Positions 53,466-62,307 of a stretch of DNA of 64,000 nt are shown here, in pieces. This DNA comes from Anaerolineaceae bacterium (GTDB lineage: Bacteria; Chloroflexota; Anaerolineae; Promineifilales; Promineifilaceae): assembly GCA_002699125.1 (NCBI GenBank), contig PABI01000125.1:1-64000 (forward strand), read 5' to 3'. The stretch's first letter is position 1; each line of letters starts with the position of its first letter. A program made the position numbers and the translations under genes. The notes below the pieces were generated by a model. It was not told the origin of the DNA and did no database searches. It saw only the letters and a list, made by a program, of their open reading frames with translations.

Positions 53466-54284
53466 TTATGATCCAAAAGCGCTGTAGCGGCGCACGCCTG
53501 CCCGCCAAATCATTCTTACGGCCAGAACGCCCAGCGTGACCCAGGCAAGCTGCGCCAGGAGGCCGGTGTAAACGGCCGTTCCCTCTACTCGCCCCAGCAG
53601 CAGCTCCACCGGAAAAGAAATCATCCAGCGAAACGGCGAAATGGATGCGGCCGTTTGCAGCCATTCCGGCAAAAGCGCCAATGGCGAAAGCTGCCCCGCC
53701 AAAAACAGCTTGCCCAAAAAATAAATCCGATTGATCGCCGAAATGCGCGTGGTCCAAAAAGCGGCCATCGCCAACGCCCAGCCCATAAAAAACTGAATCA
53801 GGAAAGCCATCACCAACGCCGGCACAAAGGCCAGCAGCTGCACTGTTTGCGGCTGCCAAACCGGCTGGAAGATTAGAACCAGCACAATGGTAGTGGGAAC
53901 GACCACTACAGAGGTAATCACCTTATACGCCATGTTTTCCGCCAGGTCGGCGTGGATGGGGTGCATGGGGCGCAGCAGCCGGGCCGAAAGCTGCCCCTGC
54001 CGGATGATGTAATCGTACTCCCACATGTGCCAGCAAAAAGTGAGGTGATTGACCACCATCGCCCCAATAAAGTAGGCGGCAAATCCGGCGCGATCAAAAC
54101 CGCCCACGCTGCCGCCGCTGGCCGCAGCCACGTTGGACCACACCACCAGATACACCACCGGCTCGATGATGATGCCGATGAGCCAGATGATCATGGCCAC
54201 GCGGTACTGCACCTGAACGGCCGTCCATATTTTGAACTGTGCCTGGTAAATCGCGAGGTGTCGGGTAAACGTGTTTTGCGTCAT
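53466..54284 (-). CDS. ABC-2 family permease (DUF990 type), second of a pair
   Basis: A 272-residue membrane protein of the same class, with VQVQYRVAMIIWLIGIIIEPVVYLVVW at the N-terminus and the RQGQLSARLLRPMHPIHADL segment that faces the ATPase. It is transcribed before its partner in this operon. The substrate is unknown. The gene ahead of it encodes a winged-helix-like protein, not an ATPase. Confidence 0.75.
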   Translation of the reverse strand: MTQNTFTRHLAIYQAQFKIWTAVQVQYRVAMIIWLIGIIIEPVVYLVVWSNVAAASGGSVGGFDRAGFAAYFIGAMVVNHLTFCWHMWEYDYIIRQGQLSARLLRPMHPIHADLAENMAYKVITSVVVVPTTIVLVLIFQPVWQPQTVQLLAFVPALVMAFLIQFFMGWALAMAAFWTTRISAINRIYFLGKLFLAGQLSPLALLPEWLQTAASISPFRWMISFPVELLLGRVEGTAVYTGLLAQLAWVTLGVLAVRMIWRAGVRRYSAFGS

Positions 54285-54316
54285 TGTGGCCGGATGTAAG
54301 CGGGAACTACTTCAGT

Positions 54317-55249
54317 TTAGCTCATGGTCTGGAACGCACCCAAGCCGGTTCGCACGACTTCTAATTCGGCAGGCGACAAAACGGACCACGGTGCATAGAA
54401 AATGTCGTTTGTTGTTTGTTCGGCCGTTTGGCGCACAGCACGGCCGTCTTCTGTCAAATGGTAATTCTTCTGCGCCTGCCTGAGCCAGCCTAAACTGAAC
54501 AACTCCTCCAGGGCAACGGCCGTTTCCCCCGCAGAGAATCCACGACGAGCCAGCTTAGCAACCAACTCATCCAGCGTTGCCGTTTCATTTTGCCAGATTT
54601 CACCCAGAATTTCCCAGGCGTGGGGCGAAACGACGTGCGGCCCGCGCCAGCTTGCCAGGTGAGCATCGTCACGAAAGGCACCCAAATCCATGCGCAGCTC
54701 GATGAATTGGGCCAGTGGAGCCAATGGCGAAAGCGGTGACTTTAGCCCCTGCTGCCGCCGGGTGTGGAAGGCCCAGGCAGATGCTTTTGTGGTGGTAACG
54801 GCCGTTTCATCCACAACACGCGTCAACAACTCATTTAACTGCGCCAGCTCCGCCCCTGGCAGCAAAACCTGTTCGGCTAACGCATCATTCAAAATTTGCC
54901 AGCGCTGTTGGCGTACCGTCTCACCTTTGTCAGTGATTTGCATCATGCCGTGGCTGTTTGCCTGCAAAAAACCGGTCGTCAGGCACGCCTGCCAAAACGC
55001 ATCTACCTCGCTGGGACGGTCAAACGGATCTCGCTTTTGGTAATTGGCTGTGGAAAGTGACGTGGAATCAAAATTTTCAACAACGTAGATGAAATGAAAA
55101 AGGTGCCAGGGCTCAGCAACGTGTGCGTCCACAAGTGTCATCATCGCCTGGCGCGTAGATGGCGGCAGTGCCTGACCAATGTGGCTATGCGCAGTTAAAA
55201 TGTGGGGCCAGAGATTGAGGGTTACGGCCGTATCCACCACACTGCTCAA
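54317..55249 (-). CDS. Protein with winged-helix-like segments, unknown role
   Basis: A 310-residue soluble protein. I do not recognise a named family. A segment near residue 100 ([21 protein letters not shown]) and another near 255 ([27 protein letters not shown]) both look like the wing region of winged-helix domains that end in a short beta-hairpin, so a DNA- or protein-binding role is likely. The start is TTG at 55249, overlapping the TGA of the diaphorase gene as TTGA, with GGAAAG close upstream; this ties its translation to the redox operon. A GTG three codons later is possible. It could regulate the operon or modify its proteins. Confidence 0.5.
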   Translation of the reverse strand: MSSVVDTAVTLNLWPHILTAHSHIGQALPPSTRQAMMTLVDAHVAEPWHLFHFIYVVENFDSTSLSTANYQKRDPFDRPSEVDAFWQACLTTGFLQANSHGMMQITDKGETVRQQRWQILNDALAEQVLLPGAELAQLNELLTRVVDETAVTTTKASAWAFHTRRQQGLKSPLSPLAPLAQFIELRMDLGAFRDDAHLASWRGPHVVSPHAWEILGEIWQNETATLDELVAKLARRGFSAGETAVALEELFSLGWLRQAQKNYHLTEDGRAVRQTAEQTTNDIFYAPWSVLSPAELEVVRTGLGAFQTMS

Positions 55250-55947
55250 CTTTCTTCCTTCTTCGGCTTCCGCTTGCGGCGCGTTTGATCAAAAATGGAA
55301 TCAGGATCGACGCCCTGCTCCAGCAGCGCCTGGCGCTTCGGTTTGAGGGCTCCGGTGGGGCAAACGCCCACGCATTGGCCGCAAAAAACGCAGGTAGTAT
55401 CCATCATCCCGTTGCCGTTGAAGGTGCCGATTTGGGTGTCGTAGCCACGGCCGTCGAAGCTGAGAGCAAAGGCAAACTGGGCATCGTCGGCGCACACCTG
55501 CACGCAGCGCCAGCAGTTGATGCACTGGTTGTAATCGCGAATGTAAAACGGATTGTCGTCGTAAACCGGCGCGGTGCGCGGTTCGGCATCGGCAAAGCGC
55601 AGCGGATCGGCGTCGTAGCTGTCCAGCAGGTCCAAAATGTTGGGCGATTCATCCACGTTGACGGTAGACGCCAGCATTTCCAAAATGGTGCGCCGCCCGC
55701 GCTTTACGTCTTCAGAATTGGTGACAATTTCCATGCCGTCGGCGCAGGGCGTCACGCAGGCCGCCAACTGCACTCGCTGCCCGGCATCCACCGAGCAAAT
55801 CCGGCACAGCCCGTTGGCCGTCAGGTGGGGATGGTAACAAATGACCGGAATCTCAATCCCAATCTGCGCCGCCGCATCCAAGATCGTTGTACCTTCTGGC
55901 ACCGTGACTTCTTGTCCATCAATTTTCAAGGTGACCGTTTCACTCAT
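55246..55947 (-). CDS. Iron-sulphur diaphorase subunit (HoxU/NuoG N-terminal-like)
   Basis: A 233-residue ferredoxin-like electron-transfer protein. The N-terminal [2Fe-2S] domain has [17 protein letters not shown] and AAC; two [4Fe-4S] sites follow as [11 protein letters not shown] and [11 protein letters not shown]. In NuoG and HoxU a His-Cys-Cys-Cys cluster lies between these; here the corresponding stretch [21 protein letters not shown] has no His or Cys, so that cluster is missing. The protein stops before any molybdopterin domain. It should pass electrons between the NADH-oxidising subunit next door and an enzyme not present here, presumably formate dehydrogenase. Confidence 0.8.
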   Translation of the reverse strand: MSETVTLKIDGQEVTVPEGTTILDAAAQIGIEIPVICYHPHLTANGLCRICSVDAGQRVQLAACVTPCADGMEIVTNSEDVKRGRRTILEMLASTVNVDESPNILDLLDSYDADPLRFADAEPRTAPVYDDNPFYIRDYNQCINCWRCVQVCADDAQFAFALSFDGRGYDTQIGTFNGNGMMDTTCVFCGQCVGVCPTGALKPKRQALLEQGVDPDSIFDQTRRKRKPKKEES

Positions 55948-56191
55948 AACTTGCTCCGCTTTTTATATCGTCGGCTTAGTGGTCCATAATTGACATGCTA
56001 GTCAAACATATAATTAGATTATCTCAACGAAGAATCTCAACTTGTCATTTCGAGCCGCTTTTGGCGAGAAATCCCTCTAAACTAGGCTAATTACTAGGCT
56101 AATTCTTAACCTGGCAACGGCTTCAGGGATTTCTCCCTTTGGTCGAAATGACAATTAAAGGTTATCCTGAATTCACAAACAACGAAACTGT
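55948..56191. mobile_element. MITE-like inverted repeat between diaphorase and fdhD
   Basis: TTGTCATTTCGAGCCGC...GAGAAATCCCT at 56042-56076 pairs with AGGGATTTCTC...GGTCGAAATGACAA at 56125-56154. Between them is an exact tandem 12-mer, ACTAGGCTAATT twice (56081-56104). No gene is seen. A catalytic subunit might have been expected in this position. Confidence 0.5.
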
Positions 56192-57019
56192 TTACGGTTC
56201 GCTGTTCAGTAAAATCCGTTCTGGGTGTGAATAAATCCGCATCCGGTCCTGGCGCAGGTAGGCGACGATGGTGATGTTCCACGCTTCGGCCAGGGCCACG
56301 GACAGGCTGGTGGGCGAGGTGCGGGAACAGACGATAGGCGTGCCCAACCGCCGCGCCTTGTTGATCATCTCGCTGGAAATACGGCCGCTGCTCAACAAAA
56401 TCTTCCCCTCAGTCTCCAACCCATCCAGCAAAGCCGCGCCGCGCAGCTTGTCCAGGCAGTTGTGGCGACCAATGTCTTCAACTTGCAATAGAGGCTTGTC
56501 AGGGGTGGCGAGAACGGCCGTATGAATTCCCCGCGCCTGCTGGTACAGCTCTGCTCCCAAGTGCATCTCCCGCATTAAGCTTGCCAGTTCTTCCGGCGTG
56601 GCCGTTAAATCCGACACCAGCGGTTCATGCTGGCCGGACAAATCATCAAAGGTCACCCCACCGCCACAGCCGGCCGTAATGATAAATTTGCGCGGCTTCT
56701 CGAAGTTCATGTCGTGCAGCCAGACGTCGACGCAGGTGTTGTTTTTGGAAAGGTGCAAATGGCGAATCTCCGCCACACTGCCAATGATGCCTTCATTGGC
56801 CAAAAAGCCCACCGCCATCCGCTCCAAATCGCGCGGTGAGGCCATAAACGTAGCCAGCTCCTCACCGTTCACCGAGATGCAAATCTGGGCTTCTTCCACC
56901 ACCCAGCCATCCACCGGCTGCGGTTCACCGACCCCTACAGAAATATAGTGACTGGGCTGCACCCCCCGTTCTTGAATAACTGCTGCCTTGCTGCCGTTAC
57001 GTGCCACTTGCAAACTCAC
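56192..57019 (-). CDS. fdhD: Formate dehydrogenase accessory sulphurtransferase FdhD
   Basis: A 275-residue FdhD protein, which transfers sulphur from IscS to the molybdenum cofactor so that formate dehydrogenase becomes active. The diagnostic stretches GRISSEMINKA and RTSPTSLSVALAE are present, and the sulphur-carrying cysteine lies in ITAGCGGG; only one cysteine is there, where E. coli has two (CxxC). The start is a GTG directly after the previous stop codon (TAG then GTG), so translation is coupled. It sits between the diaphorase subunits, implying a formate dehydrogenase complex. Confidence 0.88.
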   Translation of the reverse strand: MSLQVARNGSKAAVIQERGVQPSHYISVGVGEPQPVDGWVVEEAQICISVNGEELATFMASPRDLERMAVGFLANEGIIGSVAEIRHLHLSKNNTCVDVWLHDMNFEKPRKFIITAGCGGGVTFDDLSGQHEPLVSDLTATPEELASLMREMHLGAELYQQARGIHTAVLATPDKPLLQVEDIGRHNCLDKLRGAALLDGLETEGKILLSSGRISSEMINKARRLGTPIVCSRTSPTSLSVALAEAWNITIVAYLRQDRMRIYSHPERILLNSEP

Positions 57020-58768
57020 CTACTCCACCAGCTCCGGCCACAGCTTAATGGCGCTCACGATGGCGGAAGCGGCCGTTTGTCCCAGGCCACACAAAGAGGT
57101 CTCGGTCATCGTAAAACCCACGTCCAGCAAAATTTGCTTGTCGCCAGATTGCGGCCCGCCGTTGTTGGCGATGCGGTCCAAAATTTCTAGCTGCCGCTGG
57201 GTGCCAATCTGGCAAGGGAAACATTTGCCGCAGCTTTCGTGGGCAAAAAAGTGGGCCAATTCAAAAAGATGCTGCTGGAGATCGGCCGTTTCATCAAAGA
57301 CCATGATCACGCCAGAGCCTAACGGGAAACCCGCCGCCCGCGCATCTTCGTAAGTAAGCGGCGTATCCAGCTTATCCGGCCCGATGAACACACCGGCGGC
57401 ACCGCCCATCAGTACCGCCTGTATCGCACGGCCGCTGGGCACCCCGCCCGCCAGCTCAATCATCTCGCGAATGGTCAGGCCAAAGGGCACTTCGTATACG
57501 CCAGGGTCGGCCACGTCACCACTGAGGCAAAATAGCTTGGTGCCGGGCGATTTGTCCGTACCGTACTCGGTCCACTCTTCTTCGCCAACATTTAGCGCGG
57601 CCAGCATGGCGACCAGGGTTTCAACATTGTTAATAGACGTTGGCTGGCCAAACAGCCCATGCGTGGTGGGGAACGGCGGTTTAATGCGTGGAAAACCACG
57701 CTTGCCTTCGATGGCCTCAAACAGCGCCGTTTCCTCGCCACAAATATACGCCCCAGCGCCCAAACGGACGTGTATCGTAAAGTTGAAGCCGGCCTTGCCC
57801 ATAATGTTTTGGCCCAGGTAGCCGGCCTTCAGCGCTTCATCCACCGCGTTGTGCAAGCGCGTATGCGCCCGTGGGTACTCGCCACGCAAGAATATCCAGC
57901 CATGTTCGGCGCCAACGGCGTAGGCCGCCACCGTCATCGATTCAATAACGGCAAAGGGGTCTTCTTCCATGAGGCAGCGGTCTTTAAACGTGCCCGGCTC
58001 GCTTTCATCAGCGTTGACCACAATGTGCTTCTGGCGCGGATCGTCAGACGCGCCGCGGGTGAAAAGCCATTTTCGCCCCAGCGGGAACATCGCCCCGCCG
58101 CGCCCCAAAATGCCAAAATTATCAACTGTTTCTATGAGTTCATCCGGCGTCTGGCGCAGTGCCTGGCGCAAGCCCACGTATCCTTTGTGGGCTTCATACT
58201 CGGCCAGGCTCATCGGATCAATTTTGCCGATGCGGGCCAATTTGATGAACGGTCCACCACGGGGCCGGGCTTTTGGTTCCGGGTGCGTGCCCGCCAGAAA
58301 AGCAGGCACATCGGCGACTGTCAGCGAACCGGCGGGCTTGTCGCCATTAAGCGCGCAGGGAGCATGTTCGCACATTCCCAGGCAAGGCACAGTTTCAAAC
58401 GTCAGGCTGCCATCTTCACGGGTTTCGCCCGGCTCCAGCCCCAGTTCGGCTTCAATGGCCTGAATCACGGCATGGTTACCGGCATGGCTGCACACCAAAT
58501 CTTCGCACACGCGAATGACGTGGCGCGCTGTCGGCTCGTTGTAAAACATGGTGTAAAACTCAATCACGCCGTGAATGTCAGCCAGAGGAACGCGCAGCGT
58601 TTTGCCGATGGCTTCCTGCACTTCCGGGGGCAGCCAACCATAGACGTTTTGGGCTTCATGCAGCAGGGGGAGGAGGGCTTCTCGTTTACGGCCGTTATAC
58701 TTTTCCAGCAGCGGCGTCAGCAAAGTTAAATCAACAGTTTGCGCGGCAGTGGTCACTTGGCACCTCAT
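57020..58768 (-). CDS. NADH-oxidising diaphorase, fused NuoE + NuoF
   Basis: A 582-residue protein joining two subunits. Residues 1-150 form a thioredoxin-fold NuoE-like domain with the [2Fe-2S] cysteines of CEDLVCSHAG and CLGMCEHAPC. From about 170 on is NuoF: the FMN-binding GRGGAMFPLGRKW, the NADH-binding GAGAYICGEETALFEAIEG, and the C-terminal [4Fe-4S] CGKCFPCQIG...CGLGQ. The fusion is like HoxF, though in FdsB-type formate dehydrogenases the two are often separate. The ATG is weakly placed; a GTG at codon 5 has GAGGTG in front of it. It is the first gene of the operon and contains only one ACGGCCGT. Confidence 0.88.
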   Translation of the reverse strand: MRCQVTTAAQTVDLTLLTPLLEKYNGRKREALLPLLHEAQNVYGWLPPEVQEAIGKTLRVPLADIHGVIEFYTMFYNEPTARHVIRVCEDLVCSHAGNHAVIQAIEAELGLEPGETREDGSLTFETVPCLGMCEHAPCALNGDKPAGSLTVADVPAFLAGTHPEPKARPRGGPFIKLARIGKIDPMSLAEYEAHKGYVGLRQALRQTPDELIETVDNFGILGRGGAMFPLGRKWLFTRGASDDPRQKHIVVNADESEPGTFKDRCLMEEDPFAVIESMTVAAYAVGAEHGWIFLRGEYPRAHTRLHNAVDEALKAGYLGQNIMGKAGFNFTIHVRLGAGAYICGEETALFEAIEGKRGFPRIKPPFPTTHGLFGQPTSINNVETLVAMLAALNVGEEEWTEYGTDKSPGTKLFCLSGDVADPGVYEVPFGLTIREMIELAGGVPSGRAIQAVLMGGAAGVFIGPDKLDTPLTYEDARAAGFPLGSGVIMVFDETADLQQHLFELAHFFAHESCGKCFPCQIGTQRQLEILDRIANNGGPQSGDKQILLDVGFTMTETSLCGLGQTAASAIVSAIKLWPELVE

Positions 58769-58863
58769 TGGTATTTTTGCAAAATCGGCCTGGGTGGTTC
58801 AGTTTAAAGATGTGGGATTGGTTGCCGATTCGTTTAACTTTTTCCCATTGTAACTGAGATATA

Positions 58864-59790
58864 TCAGTTTACCAATGTCGTAGCCGCCAACACACCGGGT
58901 GAAAATTGCAGTTGCACCGTTTGCCCCTGCCGAATCATTGGCTGCGGCAGAGTGGCTTCTGGATTGCAGGAGACGGCCGTTTCCAACCACACTGTCTTCT
59001 CCTGAACCTGGACGAAATACGGCCGTTCCCAATTCCCCGTCCCCCGCATAAAGTTAAAAGCGCGCTGGGCCGACCAGCTCGTGTCCAGCGCAAAATCGGC
59101 ATCGCGCGGCCACGGATCGCTGCTGAAGCCGGATGGCTGCGGCTGGCGCAGCAGGCTGCCGGCGGCCAATTTTTGCAGCGCCTCGACCAACAGCTTGCCG
59201 CCCAGTTGCGCCAAGCTGGTTTCCAGTTCAGCATGGGTCGCGCCGTCGGGGAGGGGAAACGGCCATTGCAAAGCCACGTCTCCCGTATCAAAATTCTCAT
59301 CCATAAAATGAATCGTCACGCCGGTTTCAGCCACGCCAGCGCGGAGCGCCCAAAAGAGCGGGGCCGGACCGCGGAAACGGGGCAGCAGCGAAGGATGCAC
59401 GTTCAAACAGCTAATGGGCGGCAGGTTCAAAATAGCAGGCGGCAGGCGGCGGGGAAAACAAGACACACAAATGACGTCCGGCTGCAACTCAGTCAAAACT
59501 TTGACCGTCTCAGAGGCAGCCAGTTGCTGCACGGCAAAAGCGGGCACGTTGTTGGCGGCGGCCAGCGCCAGCGGCGAGGTCACCTGCGGCGTGGGCAGCA
59601 GGTTTGGCATGGGTGGTTCGTGGCGGATGGCGGTGATGGGCGATGAGGAACGGCCGTTCCCCACCAACTGAAACGGCGGCACAATCTCGGCCGGCAGCAC
59701 CAATCCGCACAGCTCAACGTCCGCTGCCAACAGTGCCGCCAACGGCAGCCGCGTCAGCGTCCCCAACATGCCAAAAAACAAAACGCGCAA
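58864..59790 (-). CDS. Methionyl-tRNA formyltransferase-like protein
   Basis: A 308-residue formyltransferase. The catalytic triad motif is CLNVHPSLLP (Asn, His) with the aspartate in MDENFDTGDV; the SLLPRFRGPAP loop is complete. Length and layout match Fmt, which formylates initiator Met-tRNA, but the C-terminal domain is divergent, so a paralogue modifying another amine is possible. The start is a TTG at 59790: a perfect AGGAGG (59798-59803) lies 7 bases before it, while an apparent longer start has no such site. It is divergent from vapBC. Confidence 0.75.
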   Translation of the reverse strand: MRVLFFGMLGTLTRLPLAALLAADVELCGLVLPAEIVPPFQLVGNGRSSSPITAIRHEPPMPNLLPTPQVTSPLALAAANNVPAFAVQQLAASETVKVLTELQPDVICVSCFPRRLPPAILNLPPISCLNVHPSLLPRFRGPAPLFWALRAGVAETGVTIHFMDENFDTGDVALQWPFPLPDGATHAELETSLAQLGGKLLVEALQKLAAGSLLRQPQPSGFSSDPWPRDADFALDTSWSAQRAFNFMRGTGNWERPYFVQVQEKTVWLETAVSCNPEATLPQPMIRQGQTVQLQFSPGVLAATTLVN

Positions 59791-59797
59791 AAAAAAT

Positions 59798-59803
59798 CCT
59801 CCT
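59798..59803 (-). promoter_or_regulatory. Perfect AGGAGG ribosome-binding site for the TTG start
   Basis: The strongest Shine-Dalgarno match in the window lies 7 bases before a TTG codon, deciding the start of the formyltransferase-like gene. It lies within the longer apparent frame, which argues against that longer start. Confidence 0.7.
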
Positions 59804-59832
59804 GGCAGAGTGATTAACCAAATCAAGCGGGA

Positions 59833-59870
59833 TTGACCTTGTATGCATAATTGGTTAAAATTATATGCAT
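59833..59870 (+). promoter_or_regulatory. vapBC promoter with paired ATGCAT operator
   Basis: TTGACC (59833-59838) and TAAAAT (59856-59861) are separated by 17 bases. Two ATGCAT palindromes at 59843-59848 and 59865-59870 are 22 bases apart, two helical turns, inside an imperfect TATGCATAAT...ATTATATGCAT repeat. This fits autorepression by the antitoxin. Confidence 0.55.
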
Positions 59871-59925
59871 CATCTTGGGATGTGCGACAAGCTTACTATC
59901 ACCAAATTTTCTAGGAGTCAAATTG

Positions 59926-60123
59926 ATGAGAACAACACTTGATTTACCCGAGGAATTACTTGATGAAGCAATGAAAGTAACTCAAACAAAAACAAAAACC
60001 GGCGTTATTGTACTTGCCTTGGAAGAGTTAGTCAGGAAAACAAAAATTTCTGAATTGAAACAGTACAAAGGCAAAATTGATTTAGATATTAACCTGGATG
60101 AGCTTCGCGATCGTACGTCATGA
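59926..60123 (+). CDS. vapB: VapB-type antitoxin
   Basis: A 65-residue protein beginning MRTTLDLPEELLDEAMKVT, a ribbon-helix-helix DNA-binding start, with a charged helical tail (ISELKQYKGKIDLDIN) that should block the toxin. AGGAG lies 9 bases before the ATG. It overlaps vapC by ATGA. Its codon use is more AT-rich than its neighbours and it has no ACGGCCGT, suggesting transfer. Confidence 0.85.
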   Translation: MRTTLDLPEELLDEAMKVTQTKTKTGVIVLALEELVRKTKISELKQYKGKIDLDINLDELRDRTS

Positions 60124-60500
60124 ATGTTTTGGTAGATATCTCCGTTTGGATTGACTATTTTAGAGGGGGAGAAGGTTCTGATAAACTAGACTTGCTAATT
60201 GATGAGAACCTACTTGTCACAAACGATATTATCCTGGCTGAACTTATTCCATTTCTCAAAGTTCGGAATCAAACTGAAGTTATCACGCTCTTACAAAAGA
60301 TAAAACGCGTTCCGCTTCAAATCGATTGGGGTGAAATTATTGAGTTTCAGGTAAAATGTCTACAAAATGGGGCAAATGGCATTGGTATACCTGATTTGAT
60401 CATTGCCCAAAACGCTAAACTAAATAACTGTGAGATTTACGCTTTAGACAAACACTTTAAATTGCTCAATCAGGTCATCGATCTTAAACTGTTCCAATAG
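60120..60500 (+). CDS. vapC: VapC-type PIN-domain toxin
   Basis: A 126-residue ribonuclease toxin. The four acidic PIN residues are at Asp6 (LVDISVWIDYF), Glu41 (ILAELIPF), Asp92 (GIPDLIIAQNA) and Asp110 (YALDKHF), an apparently complete active site. Such toxins cleave tRNA or rRNA and are neutralised by VapB. Translation is coupled to vapB by the ATGA overlap. The reading frame is intact, unlike the toxin at 2.1 kb. Confidence 0.88.
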   Translation: MNVLVDISVWIDYFRGGEGSDKLDLLIDENLLVTNDIILAELIPFLKVRNQTEVITLLQKIKRVPLQIDWGEIIEFQVKCLQNGANGIGIPDLIIAQNAKLNNCEIYALDKHFKLLNQVIDLKLFQ

Positions 60501-60545
60501 TTAGCAGACCATCCATCGTTGATCGCAAACCTTAAGGGGGCCAAC

Positions 60546-60854
60546 ATGGCTCGTTACGAAAAAACCATCACCGTTGTCCATTGTGCCAAATTAAACCGGG
60601 AATTGGAGGCGCTGCCGCGACGGCCGTTTCCCGGCGAGTTGGGTGAACGCATTTACAATGAAATTTCGGCCCAAGCGTGGGAGCTGTGGCAGCAGCAGTC
60701 CACCATTCTCATCAACCATTACGGCCTCAACATGGCCGATCCCCGCGCCACCGAATTCCTCTTCGAGCAAATGGAAGAGTTCTTCTTCGGCGAAGGGGCG
60801 CAAATGCCGGAGGATTGGTCACCGCCCACGGCTGCTGCGCCGCAAAAGAAGTAA
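60546..60854 (+). CDS. yggX: YggX-like iron-trafficking/oxidative-damage protein
   Basis: A 102-residue protein whose core ELGERIYNEISAQAWELWQQQSTILINHYGLNM is the YggX pattern. YggX helps keep iron-sulphur proteins working under oxidative stress, probably by handling Fe(II). The single conserved cysteine is in VVHCAKLNRE. AAGGGGG precedes the ATG at 60546. The C-terminus carries a short Pro/Ala tail. The family is best known from proteobacteria, so its presence here is worth noting. Confidence 0.85.
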   Translation: MARYEKTITVVHCAKLNRELEALPRRPFPGELGERIYNEISAQAWELWQQQSTILINHYGLNMADPRATEFLFEQMEEFFFGEGAQMPEDWSPPTAAAPQKK

Positions 60855-60920
60855 TCGGTAACCCGTGGTCGGTAATCGGTTTACCGTTTACGGATTACCG
60901 ACTACCGATAACCGAATTTC
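60852..60920. repeat. Word-built hairpin (GGTAATCGGT type)
   Basis: Left words GTAATCGGTAACC...GGTAATCGGTTTACC pair with right ACGGATTACCGACTACCGAT. It spans the stop of yggX and the end of the convergent ATP-grasp gene. Confidence 0.45.
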
Positions 60921-62141
60921 CTCGTCAATTTGAAACTGAAGCAGCGCGTGCGCCTGTCGTAAGGCTTGTTCCACTTCAGCCGGATTTTCCCCTGAAGCAA
61001 AGATGAAGCCGAGATAGCTTTCGCCTTCCGGCAAGGGAACCAGACGATTGTTGAGCGGGGCAGTGATTGTCACTTCGTCGATGCCGGGGACCGCGCGAGC
61101 AGCCTCCACGCCGCTGACGCCACGCAAAATGCCACCGTGGGGGATGGGAATCATCATCACGCCGCTGGCCTGCTGTTCCCGCTGGAAATGGCTAACTGGT
61201 AAACCAGTAGCTTGTCGCAAGATCAGTTCTTCGAGTGAGATCCCCATATCAAACCGCAACGTTTGTGAGCAAAGCCCGCCGATGGAACGGCCGTTCACCT
61301 CCACAATCCACGCGCCAGCCTCATTCACCCGCAGTTCGGCGTGAACTGAGCCTAGCTGCAAGCCCAGAGCAGCGGCTCCGGCAGCGGCCGTTGCCACAAT
61401 TTGCGCCTGCACATCCTCCGGCAGGCGAGATGGCGTGACGTAAATGGTTTCTTCAAAAAATGGTCCTTCCAGTGGGTCCGGCTTGTCAAAAATGGCCAGG
61501 GGATGGAGACGGCCGTTTTCCAACACCCCCTCCAACGCCACTTCTACACCGGGCAAATACGTCTCCACCAAAAAGTGGCCAGCGGCAGGCAGCATGGAGC
61601 GCAGCCGCTGCACGACCGCGACCAGTTCGCCGGTATCGTTGGCCCGCATCACGCCGCGACTGCCGTTCAGGTGCAGCGGCTTTACCACGCAGGGAAAACC
61701 GATTTTTGCCTGAACCTCATCCGTCACGCGATCAAGCGATTCTTCCAGGGGAAAGCGTAAAAATTGCGGGCTGTTTACGTTGGCAGCGGCCAGCATCTGG
61801 CGCATTTTGTGTTTGTCGCGGGCCGCTTCAGCCGCGGCGATGTTGTTGTGGGGCAATCCCAGCGCCTGGCTGGCTTTGGCGGCCAACACCGCACCGGCGT
61901 CATCCACGGGAACCACGGCGGCCAACGGCCGTTTCCGGGCAAATTGAATGATATGGGAAACGGCCGTCTCCGGCTGGCTGAAATTCAAACGAAGCTGCAT
62001 GCCCCACTGCGCCGCCAGCGCCTCCGGCAAATCCACCCCCTGCACAATATCGATGCCCAGCTTTTGGGCTGCTGCCAGAAAAGCGGCGGCCCGATAGCTT
62101 TGCGGCGTCGTTAATAACAAAACCGTTTTTGTCTCGCTCAT
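60888..62141 (-). CDS. ATP-grasp domain enzyme
   Basis: A 417-residue ligase. The pre-ATP-grasp domain (LLTTPQSYRAAAFLAAAQKLG) is followed by an ATP-grasp core: the lysine-bearing GFPCVVKPLHLNGSRGV, the hinge VETYLPGVEVALEGVLE and the metal ligands VHAELRVN...IVEVNGRSIGG. A C-terminal domain follows. Such proteins join amino acids or other carboxylates to amines (carnosine synthase / L-amino-acid ligase-like), but the substrates cannot be told. It has no obvious partner. Confidence 0.85.
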   Translation of the reverse strand: MSETKTVLLLTTPQSYRAAAFLAAAQKLGIDIVQGVDLPEALAAQWGMQLRLNFSQPETAVSHIIQFARKRPLAAVVPVDDAGAVLAAKASQALGLPHNNIAAAEAARDKHKMRQMLAAANVNSPQFLRFPLEESLDRVTDEVQAKIGFPCVVKPLHLNGSRGVMRANDTGELVAVVQRLRSMLPAAGHFLVETYLPGVEVALEGVLENGRLHPLAIFDKPDPLEGPFFEETIYVTPSRLPEDVQAQIVATAAAGAAALGLQLGSVHAELRVNEAGAWIVEVNGRSIGGLCSQTLRFDMGISLEELILRQATGLPVSHFQREQQASGVMMIPIPHGGILRGVSGVEAARAVPGIDEVTITAPLNNRLVPLPEGESYLGFIFASGENPAEVEQALRQAHALLQFQIDEEIRLSVVGNP

Positions 62142-62307
62142 AACGCCATTGTAACCAAAAATTTGCCCGAAGCTATGGCCCTTTGCCGACTGTTTGTCTT
62201 AACCCACGTTGTAATCATTGCTTGCTAATCTAGCAGAACGTATTGAAAACTATCTAGCACACCGCATTCATCAATTAAGCAAGCACAAACTTAACACAGG
62301 GAGCGTA

